A program made the translations under genes and the position numbers. The notes beneath the pieces are model-generated. The model ran no database searches, had not been told where the DNA came from, and saw nothing but the letters and a program-made list of their open reading frames with translations. From Arthrobacter sp. B3I4 (lineage in GTDB: Bacteria; Actinomycetota; Actinomycetes; Actinomycetales; Micrococcaceae), in contig NZ_JAUSYK010000001.1 of the NCBI RefSeq assembly GCF_030816855.1, forward strand, positions 682,001 through 746,000: a stretch of 64,000 nucleotides of DNA. Direction: 5' to 3'. This document shows positions 8,811 through 17,332 of this stretch, one piece after another. Position 1 is the stretch's first letter, and each line of letters begins with the position of its first letter.

Positions 8811-9302
8811 ATGCCAGAGGCTGAAGAAACCCGCCGCGGGGGACGGGATGAGACCTTCGACGAGAAGATGGACCGCAACTGGGGGGAGTTGCTGCAGGAG
8901 CTCCGGGTGCTCCAGACCGGGGTTCAGATTCTGGCCGGTTTCCTGTTGACCCTTCCCTTCCAGAGCCGGTTTGAGACGCTGGACAGCTTTGAGCTGTCTT
9001 TGTACCTCTCGAATGTCGTCATCGCAGCGCTCACCACCGCGCTGATCCTGCTGCCGGTGAGCGTGCACCGCCGGCTCTTCCGCAAGGGGCTCAAGGCAAC
9101 CCTGGTGTCGAGCGCCGACAGGATCACGAAGCTGGCGCTGACCGGTGTCGCACTTCTGAGCGTAGGCACCTCGACGCTGGTTTTCGACGTGACAGCCGGA
9201 CGGGCCGCAGGGCTTACGGCCGGCGTCGCACTCCTGGCCGTACTCTTGGTCCTGCTGGTCCTGATCCCCAACCGGCTTCGCAACCACACAGGGCAGGACT
9301 AG
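8811..9302 (+). CDS. DUF6328-family membrane protein
   Basis: The 163-residue protein has a charged N-terminus, the conserved segment NWGELLQELRVLQTGVQILAGFLLTLPF, and four hydrophobic segments (near residues 48-62, 70-90, 108-128 and 132-155). The DUF6328 family is widespread in Actinobacteria with unknown function. ACGAGGAG lies upstream of the ATG. It is followed at once by the DUF6766 gene (2-base gap), so the two are probably co-translated. Confidence 0.8.
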   Translation: MPEAEETRRGGRDETFDEKMDRNWGELLQELRVLQTGVQILAGFLLTLPFQSRFETLDSFELSLYLSNVVIAALTTALILLPVSVHRRLFRKGLKATLVSSADRITKLALTGVALLSVGTSTLVFDVTAGRAAGLTAGVALLAVLLVLLVLIPNRLRNHTGQD

Positions 9303-9304
9303 CC

Positions 9305-10015
9305 GTGGCAGACACCGCAATCCACACCGTTGAACCGTCGTCGGGAGCAAAGATGCGCAAATGGGCGAAAGAGCATGGACTGTTGTTGGCCAACATCGGA
9401 CTTTTTGCGGCCTTCTTCATCGGCATGATCATCAGCGGAGCAGCCGATTACAGCGAGGACCAGCTCTCCCACGGCCAGCCCGCCGTCAGCATCTTCGAGT
9501 ACTTGGGCACAGGCGCCTTCCTGGAGGCGACCTTTGAGAACTGGGAATCGGAGTTCCTGCAGATGGGCATGTACGTCATCCTGACCGTGTTCCTCTTCCA
9601 GAAGGGCTCCTCGGAGTCCAAACCGATGGGAAAGAACGCGCCCCAGGACGAGGACCCGCGTAACGCCACCCTCAAGGCTGCCACGCCATGGCCGGTACGC
9701 CGGGGCGGGTGGGTGCTGAAGCTGTACGAGCACTCGCTTTCGATCATGTTCCTGTTGCTGTTTTTGGCCTCCGTCGCGCTCCATGCGATCGGCGGTAGCC
9801 AGGAGTACAGCGAGGAGCAGCAGGCCCACGGCCAGCCCCCCGTCACCGTGTGGGGCTATTTCGCGACCAGCAGGTTCTGGTTCGAGTCGTTCCAGAACTG
9901 GCAAAGTGAATTCCTCGCCGTCGCAGTGCTCGTCGGCGCCTCGGTCTACCTGCGCGAGAAGGGCTCACCGGAATCCAAGCCGGTCGCCCAACCGCATTAT
10001 GAAACCGGCGCCTAA
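9305..10015 (+). CDS. DUF6766-family membrane protein with an internal duplication
   Basis: The 236-residue protein contains two homologous halves. Each has one hydrophobic helix, then YSE(D/E)Q-(L/Q)-(S/A)-HGQP, an aromatic stretch, and a second hydrophobic helix preceded by (E/F)NW(E/Q)SEFL, and ends in a (Q/E)KGS-(S/P)-ESKP motif. The halves begin near residues 20 and 140. The family has no known function. GTG 9305 starts 3 bases after the stop of the DUF6328 gene, so the pair looks like a two-gene operon. Confidence 0.8.
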   Translation: MADTAIHTVEPSSGAKMRKWAKEHGLLLANIGLFAAFFIGMIISGAADYSEDQLSHGQPAVSIFEYLGTGAFLEATFENWESEFLQMGMYVILTVFLFQKGSSESKPMGKNAPQDEDPRNATLKAATPWPVRRGGWVLKLYEHSLSIMFLLLFLASVALHAIGGSQEYSEEQQAHGQPPVTVWGYFATSRFWFESFQNWQSEFLAVAVLVGASVYLREKGSPESKPVAQPHYETGA

Positions 10016-10136
10016 GCGCGCCACACGGGTGTCGTCACCGCATCGCGGCGCAGTTGCCTCGTTACGCGGCTGCCTTTGTGTAGCGTGACCAAAGTAAGCA
10101 GATGTAAGCCAAACCACGACGGACAAGGAGCCTCCG

Positions 10137-10361
10137 ATGCCCCAAGGTGATATCGAGACGTACTACGAAGACGGCGAGTGGAAGAACAAGCGCGAAGGAA
10201 CCAGCCGCGCCTTTTCGACCGGCGGAACCAAAGACGAGGCAGTCGCGGAGGGCCGAGAAGCCGCCCGCCGCGACAAGGTCGAGCACATCATCAAGAACCA
10301 GGATGGGCAGATCGCCAGCAAGAACAGCTACGGCAACGACCCGGCGAACGTTCCGGGCTAG
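10137..10361 (+). CDS. DUF2188 domain protein
   Basis: The 74-residue protein matches the DUF2188 fold: a short strand around ETYYEDGEWKNKREG, then helical DEAVAEGREAARRDKVEHII, then KNQDGQIASKNSYGNDP. These small proteins are common in bacteria and phages; no activity is established. AAGGAG at about 10126 precedes the ATG. A strong hairpin follows the stop. Confidence 0.85.
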   Translation: MPQGDIETYYEDGEWKNKREGTSRAFSTGGTKDEAVAEGREAARRDKVEHIIKNQDGQIASKNSYGNDPANVPG

Positions 10362-10371
10362 CGGCGCCTGC

Positions 10372-10407
10372 GGTGGCGAGGGCGGCCGGCTGGCCGGCCC
10401 CGCCACC
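10372..10407. terminator. GC-rich hairpin between convergent DUF2188 and glycerate kinase genes
   Basis: A 16-bp stem with two mismatches: GGTGGCG...CGGCC at 10372-10387 pairs with GGCCG...CGCCACC at 10392-10407 around a GGCT loop. No T-tract follows. Its place between two gene ends supports a bidirectional terminator. Confidence 0.6.
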
Positions 10408-10432
10408 CGCACGTCCGGCGGCTAGGAGCGGT

Positions 10433-11557
10433 TCACGCGCCTTCGAGCACTTGGCTGGTGGTCCAGGCCAGGTACTTTCCCGCGTTGGCCACGGACTCCG
10501 CCGCACTCGGTGCGACGTCGAGGAGTTGCGCAGCCGCAACCACGCCGTGACGCTCCAGGTCCTCCGGCGAAACCAGGATCCTGCCGGCGACCATGATCAC
10601 CGGGATGCCCTGTGCCCGGGCTGCGTCCGCGAGGGCGATCGGTGCCTTACCGGTCAACGACTGGGAATCGAGCGACCCCTCCCCGGTGATGACCAGGTCA
10701 GCTTTCCCGAGTTTGTCGGCCAGCCCGGTCAGCCCCGCGACAAGCTCGAAGCCGCCCTCGAGGGAGGCGTTGCTGAAGGCCAGGAACGACGCCGGGAAGC
10801 CGCCGGCGGCGCCCGCGCCCGGGACATTGACGTCACGGCCGCTCGCCTCCCTCAGCACCGAGGCCCAGTTACGCAGCCCGGCGTCGAGCCGTTCCGCGGC
10901 GTCAGCATCGGCACCCTTTTGCGCACCGAAAACGTGGGCTGCACCCTCGGGTCCATAGAGCGGATTCTGCACATCCACCGCGATCCGGAGGTTCACTGCC
11001 GTCAGCCGCGGGTCCAGGCCGCTGAGATCCACGGCGGCCACCTCCCCGAGCGAGCCGCCGCCAAGGGGAACCACATTCCCCGCCGCGTCCACAGGTTTCA
11101 GGCCCAGGGCGCGTAGGGCGCCGCTCCCGCCGTCGGTCATGGCCGAGCCGCCCACGCCCAGGACGATCTCAGTAGCGCCGGCGTCCAGCGCTGCCGCGAT
11201 TAGCTGCCCGCAGCCGTAACTGTGGGCACGCAAGGCGTTCGCGGGCGTCGGTTCCATGTGAGCAAGGCCGGAGGCCTGCGCCGTTTCGATGACGGCTGTC
11301 GCCCCGCCAAAGGCGTCCTTGCGGATCGCCCAGGCTGCACCGATCGGCGCCAGGATCGGCCCGACGACGGCGTTCAGGCGTTCCTCGTATCCGGCGGCGA
11401 CGGCCGCCTCCAGCGTGCCCTCGCCGCCGTCTGCGACGGGAAATTGGACAACGTCTGCCTCTGGATAGACGCGCAGTGCGCCTTCGGCCATGGCGGCAGC
11501 GGCCTCAGCCGCGGTCAGGGAGCCCTTGAACTTGTCGGGGGCGATCAGGATGCGCAT
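10433..11557 (-). CDS. Glycerate kinase (GarK/GlxK family)
   Basis: The enzyme phosphorylates glycerate with ATP. The product begins MRILIAPDKFKGSLTAAEAA, the invariant N-terminal signature of the family, and continues with FPVADGGEGTLEA, GVGGSAMTDGGSGAL, GAAGGFPASFLAF and VITGEGSLDSQSLTGKAP. The length of 374 residues is normal. The start at 11557 is chosen because it begins the signature; upstream codons in frame are not family-like. The gene stands alone, convergent to DUF2188 and divergent from the phosphatase gene. Glycerate may come from glyoxylate or serine breakdown. Confidence 0.93.
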   Translation of the reverse strand: MRILIAPDKFKGSLTAAEAAAAMAEGALRVYPEADVVQFPVADGGEGTLEAAVAAGYEERLNAVVGPILAPIGAAWAIRKDAFGGATAVIETAQASGLAHMEPTPANALRAHSYGCGQLIAAALDAGATEIVLGVGGSAMTDGGSGALRALGLKPVDAAGNVVPLGGGSLGEVAAVDLSGLDPRLTAVNLRIAVDVQNPLYGPEGAAHVFGAQKGADADAAERLDAGLRNWASVLREASGRDVNVPGAGAAGGFPASFLAFSNASLEGGFELVAGLTGLADKLGKADLVITGEGSLDSQSLTGKAPIALADAARAQGIPVIMVAGRILVSPEDLERHGVVAAAQLLDVAPSAAESVANAGKYLAWTTSQVLEGA

Positions 11558-11712
11558 GGGCTCCATCCTGCCAGCCGGGGCCGACACTCCGGAACCGCGA
11601 CAAGGCAAGGGCACGGTAGTAACGTGGGCACTTCCGCACACCCGGTAACCTCCCGGCGGCGGCCGTTGCACTTTCGGCCCGACGCCCCGGGAGCAGAGCA
11701 CAGGAGGAAACG

Positions 11713-12483
11713 GTGGGCAGCAACGGAAGCGCCGACGGCAGCCGGACCGGCATCACAGGGCTCGTGCTGATCCGGCATGGGGAAAGCGAAGGCAACGTGG
11801 CGGCCACCCAGGCCCGGGAAGCGGGGGCCCACGTCATCAACGTTCCGGCGCGCGACGCCGACGTCGGACTGTCCGGCACCGGCCGGGAACAAGCGCTGGC
11901 CCTGGGCCGGTTGCTGGCGGGCGTCCCCGAAGCGAGTCGCGGTGCCGTGTGGTCCTCCCCCTACGCCCGGGCCCGGCAGACCGCAGAACTTGCCCTGCAG
12001 ACCGGCGGGTGGCGGCAGCAGATCGGGCTCGATGAGCGCCTCCGCGACCGCGAACTCGGCATCCTGGACATGCTGACCTCCGCCGGCGTGGAAGCCCGGT
12101 TTCCAGAAGAAGCCCAGCGCCGCCGCTGGCTCGGAAAGTTCTACTACCGGCCGCCGGGCGGGGAATCATGGGCTGACGTGGTGCTGCGGCTCCGGTCGCT
12201 GCTGGCCGAGCTAGACCGGGAGCACCCCGGCGAGGAGGTCCTGCTGGTCTGCCACGACGCTTTGATCATGCTGTTCCGCTACATCCTGCAGCAGCTCACC
12301 GAGTCCGAGTTGCTGGATCTCGCCGCCACCACCAGTGTCCTGAACGCCTCGGTCAGCCGCTTTGTGCGGCCCGGCGGAACGGGATCTTGGGAGTTGGAGA
12401 GCTTCAACCTGGCAGACCATCTGACGGCGCACGGCGTACCCGTCACCGAGCACGCAGGAGATGCCAGTGTCCACCCGCGCTGA
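11713..12483 (+). CDS. Histidine phosphatase family protein (phosphoglycerate mutase-like)
   Basis: The N-terminal VLIRHGESEGNVAA carries the catalytic RHG histidine. SSPYARARQTAELAL supplies the second arginine, ERLRDRELGILD the acid, and LLVCHDALIM the second histidine. It is a 2H-phosphatase of about 256 residues; the substrate may be a sugar phosphate or a nucleotide. GTG 11713 follows CAGGAGG. The stop overlaps the next gene's start by 17 bases, indicating translational coupling with the NAD(P)H-hydrate dehydratase. Confidence 0.85.
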   Translation: MGSNGSADGSRTGITGLVLIRHGESEGNVAATQAREAGAHVINVPARDADVGLSGTGREQALALGRLLAGVPEASRGAVWSSPYARARQTAELALQTGGWRQQIGLDERLRDRELGILDMLTSAGVEARFPEEAQRRRWLGKFYYRPPGGESWADVVLRLRSLLAELDREHPGEEVLLVCHDALIMLFRYILQQLTESELLDLAATTSVLNASVSRFVRPGGTGSWELESFNLADHLTAHGVPVTEHAGDASVHPR

Positions 12484-13354
12484 GACACCGGAGCTGGTGA
12501 CACCGACCCTGCTGCGCGGCTGGCCGCTGCCCGGCGGCGGTTCCGGCAAGAATGACCGCGGCTCGGTGCTGGTGGTCGGCGGCGCACGCAAGACCCCGGG
12601 CGCGGCCCTGCTCGCCGGCGTCGCCGCCCTGCGCTCGGGGGCCGGCCGGCTGACTCTGGCCGTGGCCGAGTCCACCGCGGTACCGCTCGCCGTAGCCTTC
12701 CCGGAATCCGGGGTTGTCGGCCTGCCGGAAACCGCCCGGGGTTCGGTCAAAGGTTCCGCGGCCTCCCTGCTCGCGGACCAGTTCGACGCCGCGGACGCCG
12801 TGTTGATCGGGCCGGGACTGGACGACAAGGACGAGGCCCTGGCGTTGCTGAGGGGGCTGCTGCTGCCGGGACAGGGCAAGCCCAAGGACGGTCCCGCCGT
12901 CGTGCTCGACGCCTATGCCCTGGGTTGCCTGCCCGACCTGGCGGACGAGCTGAAGCCGTGGGCGGGCCGGCTGATCCTGACCCCCAACACCGCCGAAGGG
13001 GGTATTCTGCTGGGCCGGGACATTGAGGACCTGAAGCTGGACGTGCGAAAGATCGCCGACACCTACCAGGCAGTGGTGAGCTGCCAGGGCGTCATCGCCG
13101 AACCCGGCGGGGGCCTCTGGGAGATCACCACCGGCCACAGCGGTCTGGGCACCTCGGGCAGCGGCGACGTGCTGGCCGGCGCCATCGCTGGACTGCGCGG
13201 CCGCGGAACCACCAACGCGCAGGCCACCTGCTGGGGTTCGCACCTGCACGCAGCCGCCGGCGACCGGCTTGCCAGCCGGCTGGGAGGACTGGGCTACCTG
13301 GCACGCGAGCTCTGCGACGAGCTGCCGCCGCTGATGGTGGAACTGAGCAGCTGA
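12467..13354 (+). CDS. nnrD: ADP-dependent (S)-NAD(P)H-hydrate dehydratase
   Basis: The enzyme repairs hydrated NAD(P)H. The ribokinase-like fold shows NDRGSVLVVGGARKTPGAALLAG, RSGAGRLTLAV, DAVLIGPGL, ILTPNTAEGGILLG and the anion-hole/catalytic region HSGLGTSGSGDVLAGAIAGL, all diagnostic of the CARKD/NnrD family. GTG 12467 is preferred to ATG 12461 because AGGAG ends at 12460, directly against the ATG. No epimerase (NnrE) domain is fused or adjacent. It overlaps the upstream phosphatase gene. Confidence 0.9.
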   Translation: MSTRAETPELVTPTLLRGWPLPGGGSGKNDRGSVLVVGGARKTPGAALLAGVAALRSGAGRLTLAVAESTAVPLAVAFPESGVVGLPETARGSVKGSAASLLADQFDAADAVLIGPGLDDKDEALALLRGLLLPGQGKPKDGPAVVLDAYALGCLPDLADELKPWAGRLILTPNTAEGGILLGRDIEDLKLDVRKIADTYQAVVSCQGVIAEPGGGLWEITTGHSGLGTSGSGDVLAGAIAGLRGRGTTNAQATCWGSHLHAAAGDRLASRLGGLGYLARELCDELPPLMVELSS

Positions 13355-13450
13355 GCCGGGTTCTGGACTAATCCTAAGCATGCTGATTATTCTGGAGGTG
13401 CAGGGCCGGGTATGTCCGGCCGCCGCAGCTTCAACAGTGAGGAGTACACG

Positions 13451-13639
13451 ATGGGTCTGGGAGACAGCATCGAAAAGGGCGCCGACAACGCGATGAAAGA
13501 CCTCGCCGGGAATGCGGATAAGTCCGACGACGGCAACACGCCGAACCCGGGCAATCCGCACGACGACGTCGAGGTGCATTCCTCGCTCAGCGAGGGCTCC
13601 AACGCGATGGAAAAAGAGCGCGAAGAGGACAAGAACTAG
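13451..13639 (+). CDS. Short hydrophilic hypothetical protein
   Basis: The 62-residue product has a CsbD-like or antitoxin-like opening (GLGDSIEKGADNAMKDLAGNADK), then an acidic, Asn/Asp-rich disordered tail ending MEKEREEDKN. GAGGAG upstream of ATG 13451 favours this start over the in-frame ATG at 13412. It is probably a small stress-related protein; it has no recognised domain. A hairpin (GGCTGCC/GGCAGCC, 13651-13668) overlaps the end of the convergent GDPD gene. Confidence 0.6.
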   Translation: MGLGDSIEKGADNAMKDLAGNADKSDDGNTPNPGNPHDDVEVHSSLSEGSNAMEKEREEDKN

Positions 13640-13657
13640 GGTCAGCCGGCGGCTGCC

Positions 13658-14458
13658 TCAGGGCAGCCACTGGCCCCGCTCCTGCAGGACTGCCTTGAGC
13701 AGGTCGGCACGGTCGGTGACGATCCCGTCGACGCCGAGGTTCAGCAGCCGGTGCATCTCGGCCGCTTCGTTGACGGTCCAGACATGGACGTGAAGGCCGT
13801 GGCGGTGCGCACGGCGAATCAATCCGGGCGTTACGACGGGTACGGCGCCGTAGCGGACCGGGACCTGCAGTGCGTGGACTCCGCGGAGAGCCCGCCGGGC
13901 CACCCGGCGTAGCAGCCCCGGCGGGAGCAACGGCCCCAGCAGCACGAAGAGTGCATTCGACGCCATCCCCGCGGAACTCGCCACGGGCCGGCTGAGCCGG
14001 CGCAGTACCGCGCGGCGCCGCCGGTCGGAGAAGCTGGCGACCAGGACACGGTCATGCAGTCCGTACCGCTCGATCGCCACCGCCAGCGTCTGCACCGAGT
14101 TCCAGTCCTTGACGTCCAGGTTGAGCCGGACCTCCGGGAACTCCTGCACCAGCTCCGCCAGCAACGGGATGGGTTCTGCACCGGCGATCCTCGCGCTGGC
14201 CACCGTCTCGGCGACCAGCTCCGAAATACGGCCCTCACCGTCCGTGACCCGGTCGAGCGTCTCATCGTGGAAGAGCAACAAGACGCCGTCGGCCGTGGTG
14301 TGCACGTCGGTTTCGAGGTAGCGGTAACCGAGGGCGACGGCGGCGCGGAACGCGGCCATGGAGTTTTCCCGACCCTCCAGGGAGAAACCGCGGTGTGCCA
14401 TCGCCACCGGCGTGCGGGACGGGCCAACGGGGGCGAAAAAGGGGTGCGGGACGGTCAC
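13658..14458 (-). CDS. Glycerophosphodiester phosphodiesterase family protein
   Basis: The 266-residue TIM-barrel enzyme cleaves glycerophosphodiesters. It has VAMAHRGFSLEGRENSMAAF with the catalytic His-Arg, YLETDVHTTADGVLLLFHDETLDRVT with the metal-binding Glu/Asp and second His, LNLDVK, and the C-terminal HVWTVNEAAEMHRLLNLGVDGIVTDR. There is no signal peptide, so it acts in the cytoplasm. A GDPD annotation is secure; the exact substrate is not. Confidence 0.92.
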   Translation of the reverse strand: MTVPHPFFAPVGPSRTPVAMAHRGFSLEGRENSMAAFRAAVALGYRYLETDVHTTADGVLLLFHDETLDRVTDGEGRISELVAETVASARIAGAEPIPLLAELVQEFPEVRLNLDVKDWNSVQTLAVAIERYGLHDRVLVASFSDRRRRAVLRRLSRPVASSAGMASNALFVLLGPLLPPGLLRRVARRALRGVHALQVPVRYGAVPVVTPGLIRRAHRHGLHVHVWTVNEAAEMHRLLNLGVDGIVTDRADLLKAVLQERGQWLP

Positions 14459-14482
14459 ATTTGAAGCGTACCGGAAGGCTGC

Positions 14483-14731
14483 TCACCCGGCTCTGTGCAG
14501 CAGGATCTCCACCCCGTCGCTGCAATGCAGCAGCGTCCGGCCCCCGCCGTCGAGGTCTACCCAGACCGTGGTGTGGTCCGTCGTCAGCGCGTCCACGAAA
14601 CCGGCGGCTTCATAGCCGGGCGCCAGACGCACCCGGACGCGGTCGCCCTGGCGCAGGGCTTGCCAGTGCGCGTCGGGCGCGACCCGGCGCAGCGGTTGCT
14701 CGTCAAAATGTCGGTTGCCGTTCCTGGCCAT
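14483..14731 (-). CDS. Small hypothetical protein, possibly beta-rich
   Basis: The product (82 residues from MARNGNRHFDEQP) has alternating hydrophobic strands (GDRVRVRLAPGYEAAGFVDAL, TTVWVDLDGGGRTLLH) suggesting a small SH3-like or beta-barrel fold. No family is recognised. ATG 14731 has AAGGTGGGG upstream; an earlier ATG at 14752 is also possible. It lies 24 bases from the GDPD gene on the same strand and may share its transcript. Confidence 0.55.
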   Translation of the reverse strand: MARNGNRHFDEQPLRRVAPDAHWQALRQGDRVRVRLAPGYEAAGFVDALTTDHTTVWVDLDGGGRTLLHCSDGVEILLHRAG

Positions 14732-14853
14732 GATTGCCCCACCTTCAGTCACACGATCCTTTCGGTGCTGCCAGCCTAGGAGGCCCAGATGAACGCCAGT
14801 TGGCCGCCAGCTGGGAATCCCGTGTCCGCGGGGGCCTGGAGTGTTGCGCGGCT

Positions 14854-15672
14854 TTACCGGAGCGGGACGTCCAGGGCGGCGAGCTTGGCCTCCAGAACCT
14901 GGGCCACGCCGTCGTCGTCGAAATGCGGCGCCTGCTGTCCCGCCGCAAGGATCGCTTCCGGGTGCCCGCTGGCCATGGCGTAGCCCTGCCCGGCCCAGCG
15001 CAGCATCTCGATGTCGTTGGGCATGTCCCCAAATGCCACCACGTCCTGCGCCTGTACGCCCAGGGATGCTGCGTATTCAGCCAGGGTTACCGCCTTATTG
15101 ACGCCGGGCAGGGACAGTTCCAGCAGCGCCAGGTTCGGGGCGGAGTGGGTAGCGGCAGCCAGGTGGGCGACGGCGGGTGCGACCTCCGCGAGGAAGTCGT
15201 CCGCGGTTCCTTCCCGCACGATCGCGAGGAATTTCACGACGGCATCACCCGCGCGGAGGGTTTCGTGCAGCGGCGCAGCCGTGACTTCAGCCAGCACCCC
15301 GCTGGAGCCGGTCCCCATGAAGCCTGGTTCCAGGTGGAAGCCGGTCAGCGTCTCGGCGGCGAAAAGGGCGGCCGGGCGTAGCCGCCGGATGATCCGGCGG
15401 ACTTCCAAGACGGCGTCGAGTTCCAGGGCCCGGGCGGACACCAGCCGGTCCGCTTCCAAGTCCCAGACCACGGCTCCGTTGGAGCAGATCACGGTTCCGG
15501 TGTGGCCGAGCTGCTCTTGGAGCGGGTGTAGCCAGCGCGGCGGGCGGCCGGTGACGAAGACGACCTCCACTCCGGCGTCGCGGCAGGCATGGAAGGCGCG
15601 CACAGTCCGGGCGCTGATTCTGCCGTCGTGGCCGAGGATCGTACCGTCAATATCGCTTGCTACCAGCCGCAT
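14854..15672 (-). CDS. HAD-superfamily phosphatase, Cof-type
   Basis: The protein has motif I SDIDGTILG with the nucleophile Asp, motif II FVTGRPP, and motif III/IV VVAFGDMPNDIEML, with a large C2 cap between them (about residues 85-190). This is the Cof/IIB subgroup that dephosphorylates sugar phosphates, nucleotides or cofactor intermediates. The length of 272 residues is typical. The start MRLVASDIDGT is fixed by motif I beginning at residue 7. Confidence 0.9.
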   Translation of the reverse strand: MRLVASDIDGTILGHDGRISARTVRAFHACRDAGVEVVFVTGRPPRWLHPLQEQLGHTGTVICSNGAVVWDLEADRLVSARALELDAVLEVRRIIRRLRPAALFAAETLTGFHLEPGFMGTGSSGVLAEVTAAPLHETLRAGDAVVKFLAIVREGTADDFLAEVAPAVAHLAAATHSAPNLALLELSLPGVNKAVTLAEYAASLGVQAQDVVAFGDMPNDIEMLRWAGQGYAMASGHPEAILAAGQQAPHFDDDGVAQVLEAKLAALDVPLR

Positions 15673-15770
15673 GCTGCCAGTCTACGTGGGGGGCGGGCCC
15701 GTTTCGGCGCGGCCGTGCCGGGTTTGAACGGCGCTCGACGACGCCGGTCAGTGACGCACGTTGGCGCCGG

Positions 15771-16271
15771 TCAGCGCCGTTCGTAGACGCCGGTCAGTGA
15801 CGCGCGGGCCAGGACATGCGGACGGAGCCTCGCTTCAAACGCGGCCGGAGAAGCGCCGGCATCGAGGCCGGACTTTTCCACGTTCAGCGCGTGCACCGTG
15901 ATGATGTAGTGATGCGGCCCGTGACCCTTGGGCGGTGCCGCACCCAGGTAGCCGACGGAGCCGCCGTCGTTCCGGAGCTGGAAGGCACCGGACGGCAGGC
16001 TGCGGCCGTCCCGGGAGCCGGCGCCGGCCGGCAGCGAGGTGACGTCCGCCGGGATGTCCAGCACCGCCCAGTGCCAGAAGCCGCCGGGGCCCGGAGCGTC
16101 CGGGTCAAACACCGTGACGGCGTAGCTCCGCGTGCCGGCGGGGGCGCCGGACCAGCTCAGCGGAGGGGATTCGTCCCTGGCTCCGGCTCCCGTCGCGGCG
16201 CCGCGCTGGGCAGCCGGAAGGACCCCGCCGTCATCGAGCGCGTCACTGCGGAGGGTAAACGTAGTTGCCAT
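15771..16271 (-). CDS. YbhB/YbcL family Raf-kinase-inhibitor-like protein (PEBP fold)
   Basis: The 166-residue protein has the PEBP core: SPPLSWSGAPAGTRSYAVTVFDPDAP (anion-binding Asp-Pro-Asp), FWHWAVLDIP, and GYLGAAPPKGHGPHHYIITVHAL with the conserved Gly-His. There is no signal peptide. Bacterial members have no settled role. It ends 25 bases after the PfkB kinase gene on the same strand reads through, so the two probably form one transcript. Confidence 0.9.
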   Translation of the reverse strand: MATTFTLRSDALDDGGVLPAAQRGAATGAGARDESPPLSWSGAPAGTRSYAVTVFDPDAPGPGGFWHWAVLDIPADVTSLPAGAGSRDGRSLPSGAFQLRNDGGSVGYLGAAPPKGHGPHHYIITVHALNVEKSGLDAGASPAAFEARLRPHVLARASLTGVYERR

Positions 16272-16296
16272 GACTTCCTCTCAGTTGGTGGCCGAG

Positions 16297-17268
16297 TCAG
16301 TTGCTGGTGGCGCCCGCACTTTCCGGATCCAGCTCCATCCGGTTCAACTCAGCCCGGGTGGGAGGATTCGCGCCGGCGCGGGAAACAGTGACGGCGGCGG
16401 CTGCGGCGGCGTGTGCCAGCAGTGTCCGAAGGCTCCCGGCGGACAGCCCCCGGAGGTCTTTCCGGTTTTGGGCCCCGTTCAGACCCAAATCGACAATGCC
16501 GGAGAGCAACGCTGCCATGAACGAATCGCCGGCACCGACGGTGTCGGCCACTTTCACCGGCGGGGTCGGCGCCTGCGCCTCGCCGGCAGCATTGATGGCC
16601 CATGGCCCGGTTGCTCCGCGGGTCACAACCACCATGGCGGGTCCTTCCGAGCCGCCGAGCGAGAGCCAGCGCCGGGCCGAGTCCAGCGGATCTTCGCCGG
16701 GGTACAGCCACTCCAGGTCCTCGTCAGAGGCCTTGACCACGTCAGCGAGGGTGACGAACTTTTCGGCCTGGCGGCGGGCCTGGCCGGCGTCGGCAATGAT
16801 GCTCGGGCGGCAGTTGGGGTCGAAGCTGATGGTCATCGAAGGGTGGGCATGTTCGACGGCGGCGAGTACGTCCGCGGCACCCGGGGCCAGCATGGTGGCG
16901 ATGGAGCCGGTGTGCAGCAGGGTGCTCCCCTGCAGCATGAACGGCAGCCGGGCGGCGAGACCCGGGAGCTCCCAGGCGAGGTCGAAGCGGTAGGTCGCGG
17001 CGCCGTCGTCGTCGATGGACGCGGCGGCCACCGAGGTCGGCAGCTCATCCGGTCCCAGCGGCAGCAGCACCGAACTCGACTTCAGGTGCGCCGCCACGGA
17101 TTCACCGTACGCGTCCCTGCCGTAGCGGCCGATGAACTGCACCGGGTGGTCCAGCCGCGCCAGCCCGACGGCGACATTCAAAGGGCTGCCGCCGACGTGG
17201 GCCTGGGTTCCTGAGGGCCTCTGGACAACGTCTACCAGGGCTTCTCCGATGACTGTGAGCATGCCCAT
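16297..17268 (-). CDS. PfkB-family carbohydrate kinase, fructokinase-like
   Basis: A ribokinase/PfkB enzyme of about 323 residues. It starts MLTVIGEALVDVV, has GGSPLNVAVGLARLDHPVQFIGRYGRDAYG (sugar-binding signature 1) and VKVADTVGAGDSFMAALLSG (ATP-site signature 2 with the catalytic Asp). Sequence features resemble bacterial fructokinases. Two ATG codons (17268 and 17262) are close together; upstream in-frame sequence is not family-like. No sugar transporter is next to it. Confidence 0.88.
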   Translation of the reverse strand: MGMLTVIGEALVDVVQRPSGTQAHVGGSPLNVAVGLARLDHPVQFIGRYGRDAYGESVAAHLKSSSVLLPLGPDELPTSVAAASIDDDGAATYRFDLAWELPGLAARLPFMLQGSTLLHTGSIATMLAPGAADVLAAVEHAHPSMTISFDPNCRPSIIADAGQARRQAEKFVTLADVVKASDEDLEWLYPGEDPLDSARRWLSLGGSEGPAMVVVTRGATGPWAINAAGEAQAPTPPVKVADTVGAGDSFMAALLSGIVDLGLNGAQNRKDLRGLSAGSLRTLLAHAAAAAAVTVSRAGANPPTRAELNRMELDPESAGATSN

Positions 17269-17332
17269 ACTCTGCCAGAGAACGCGCCCGTGCGCTCCGC
17301 TGAGTTGCGGCCGGGCCGGCGGCAGCCGCGAA

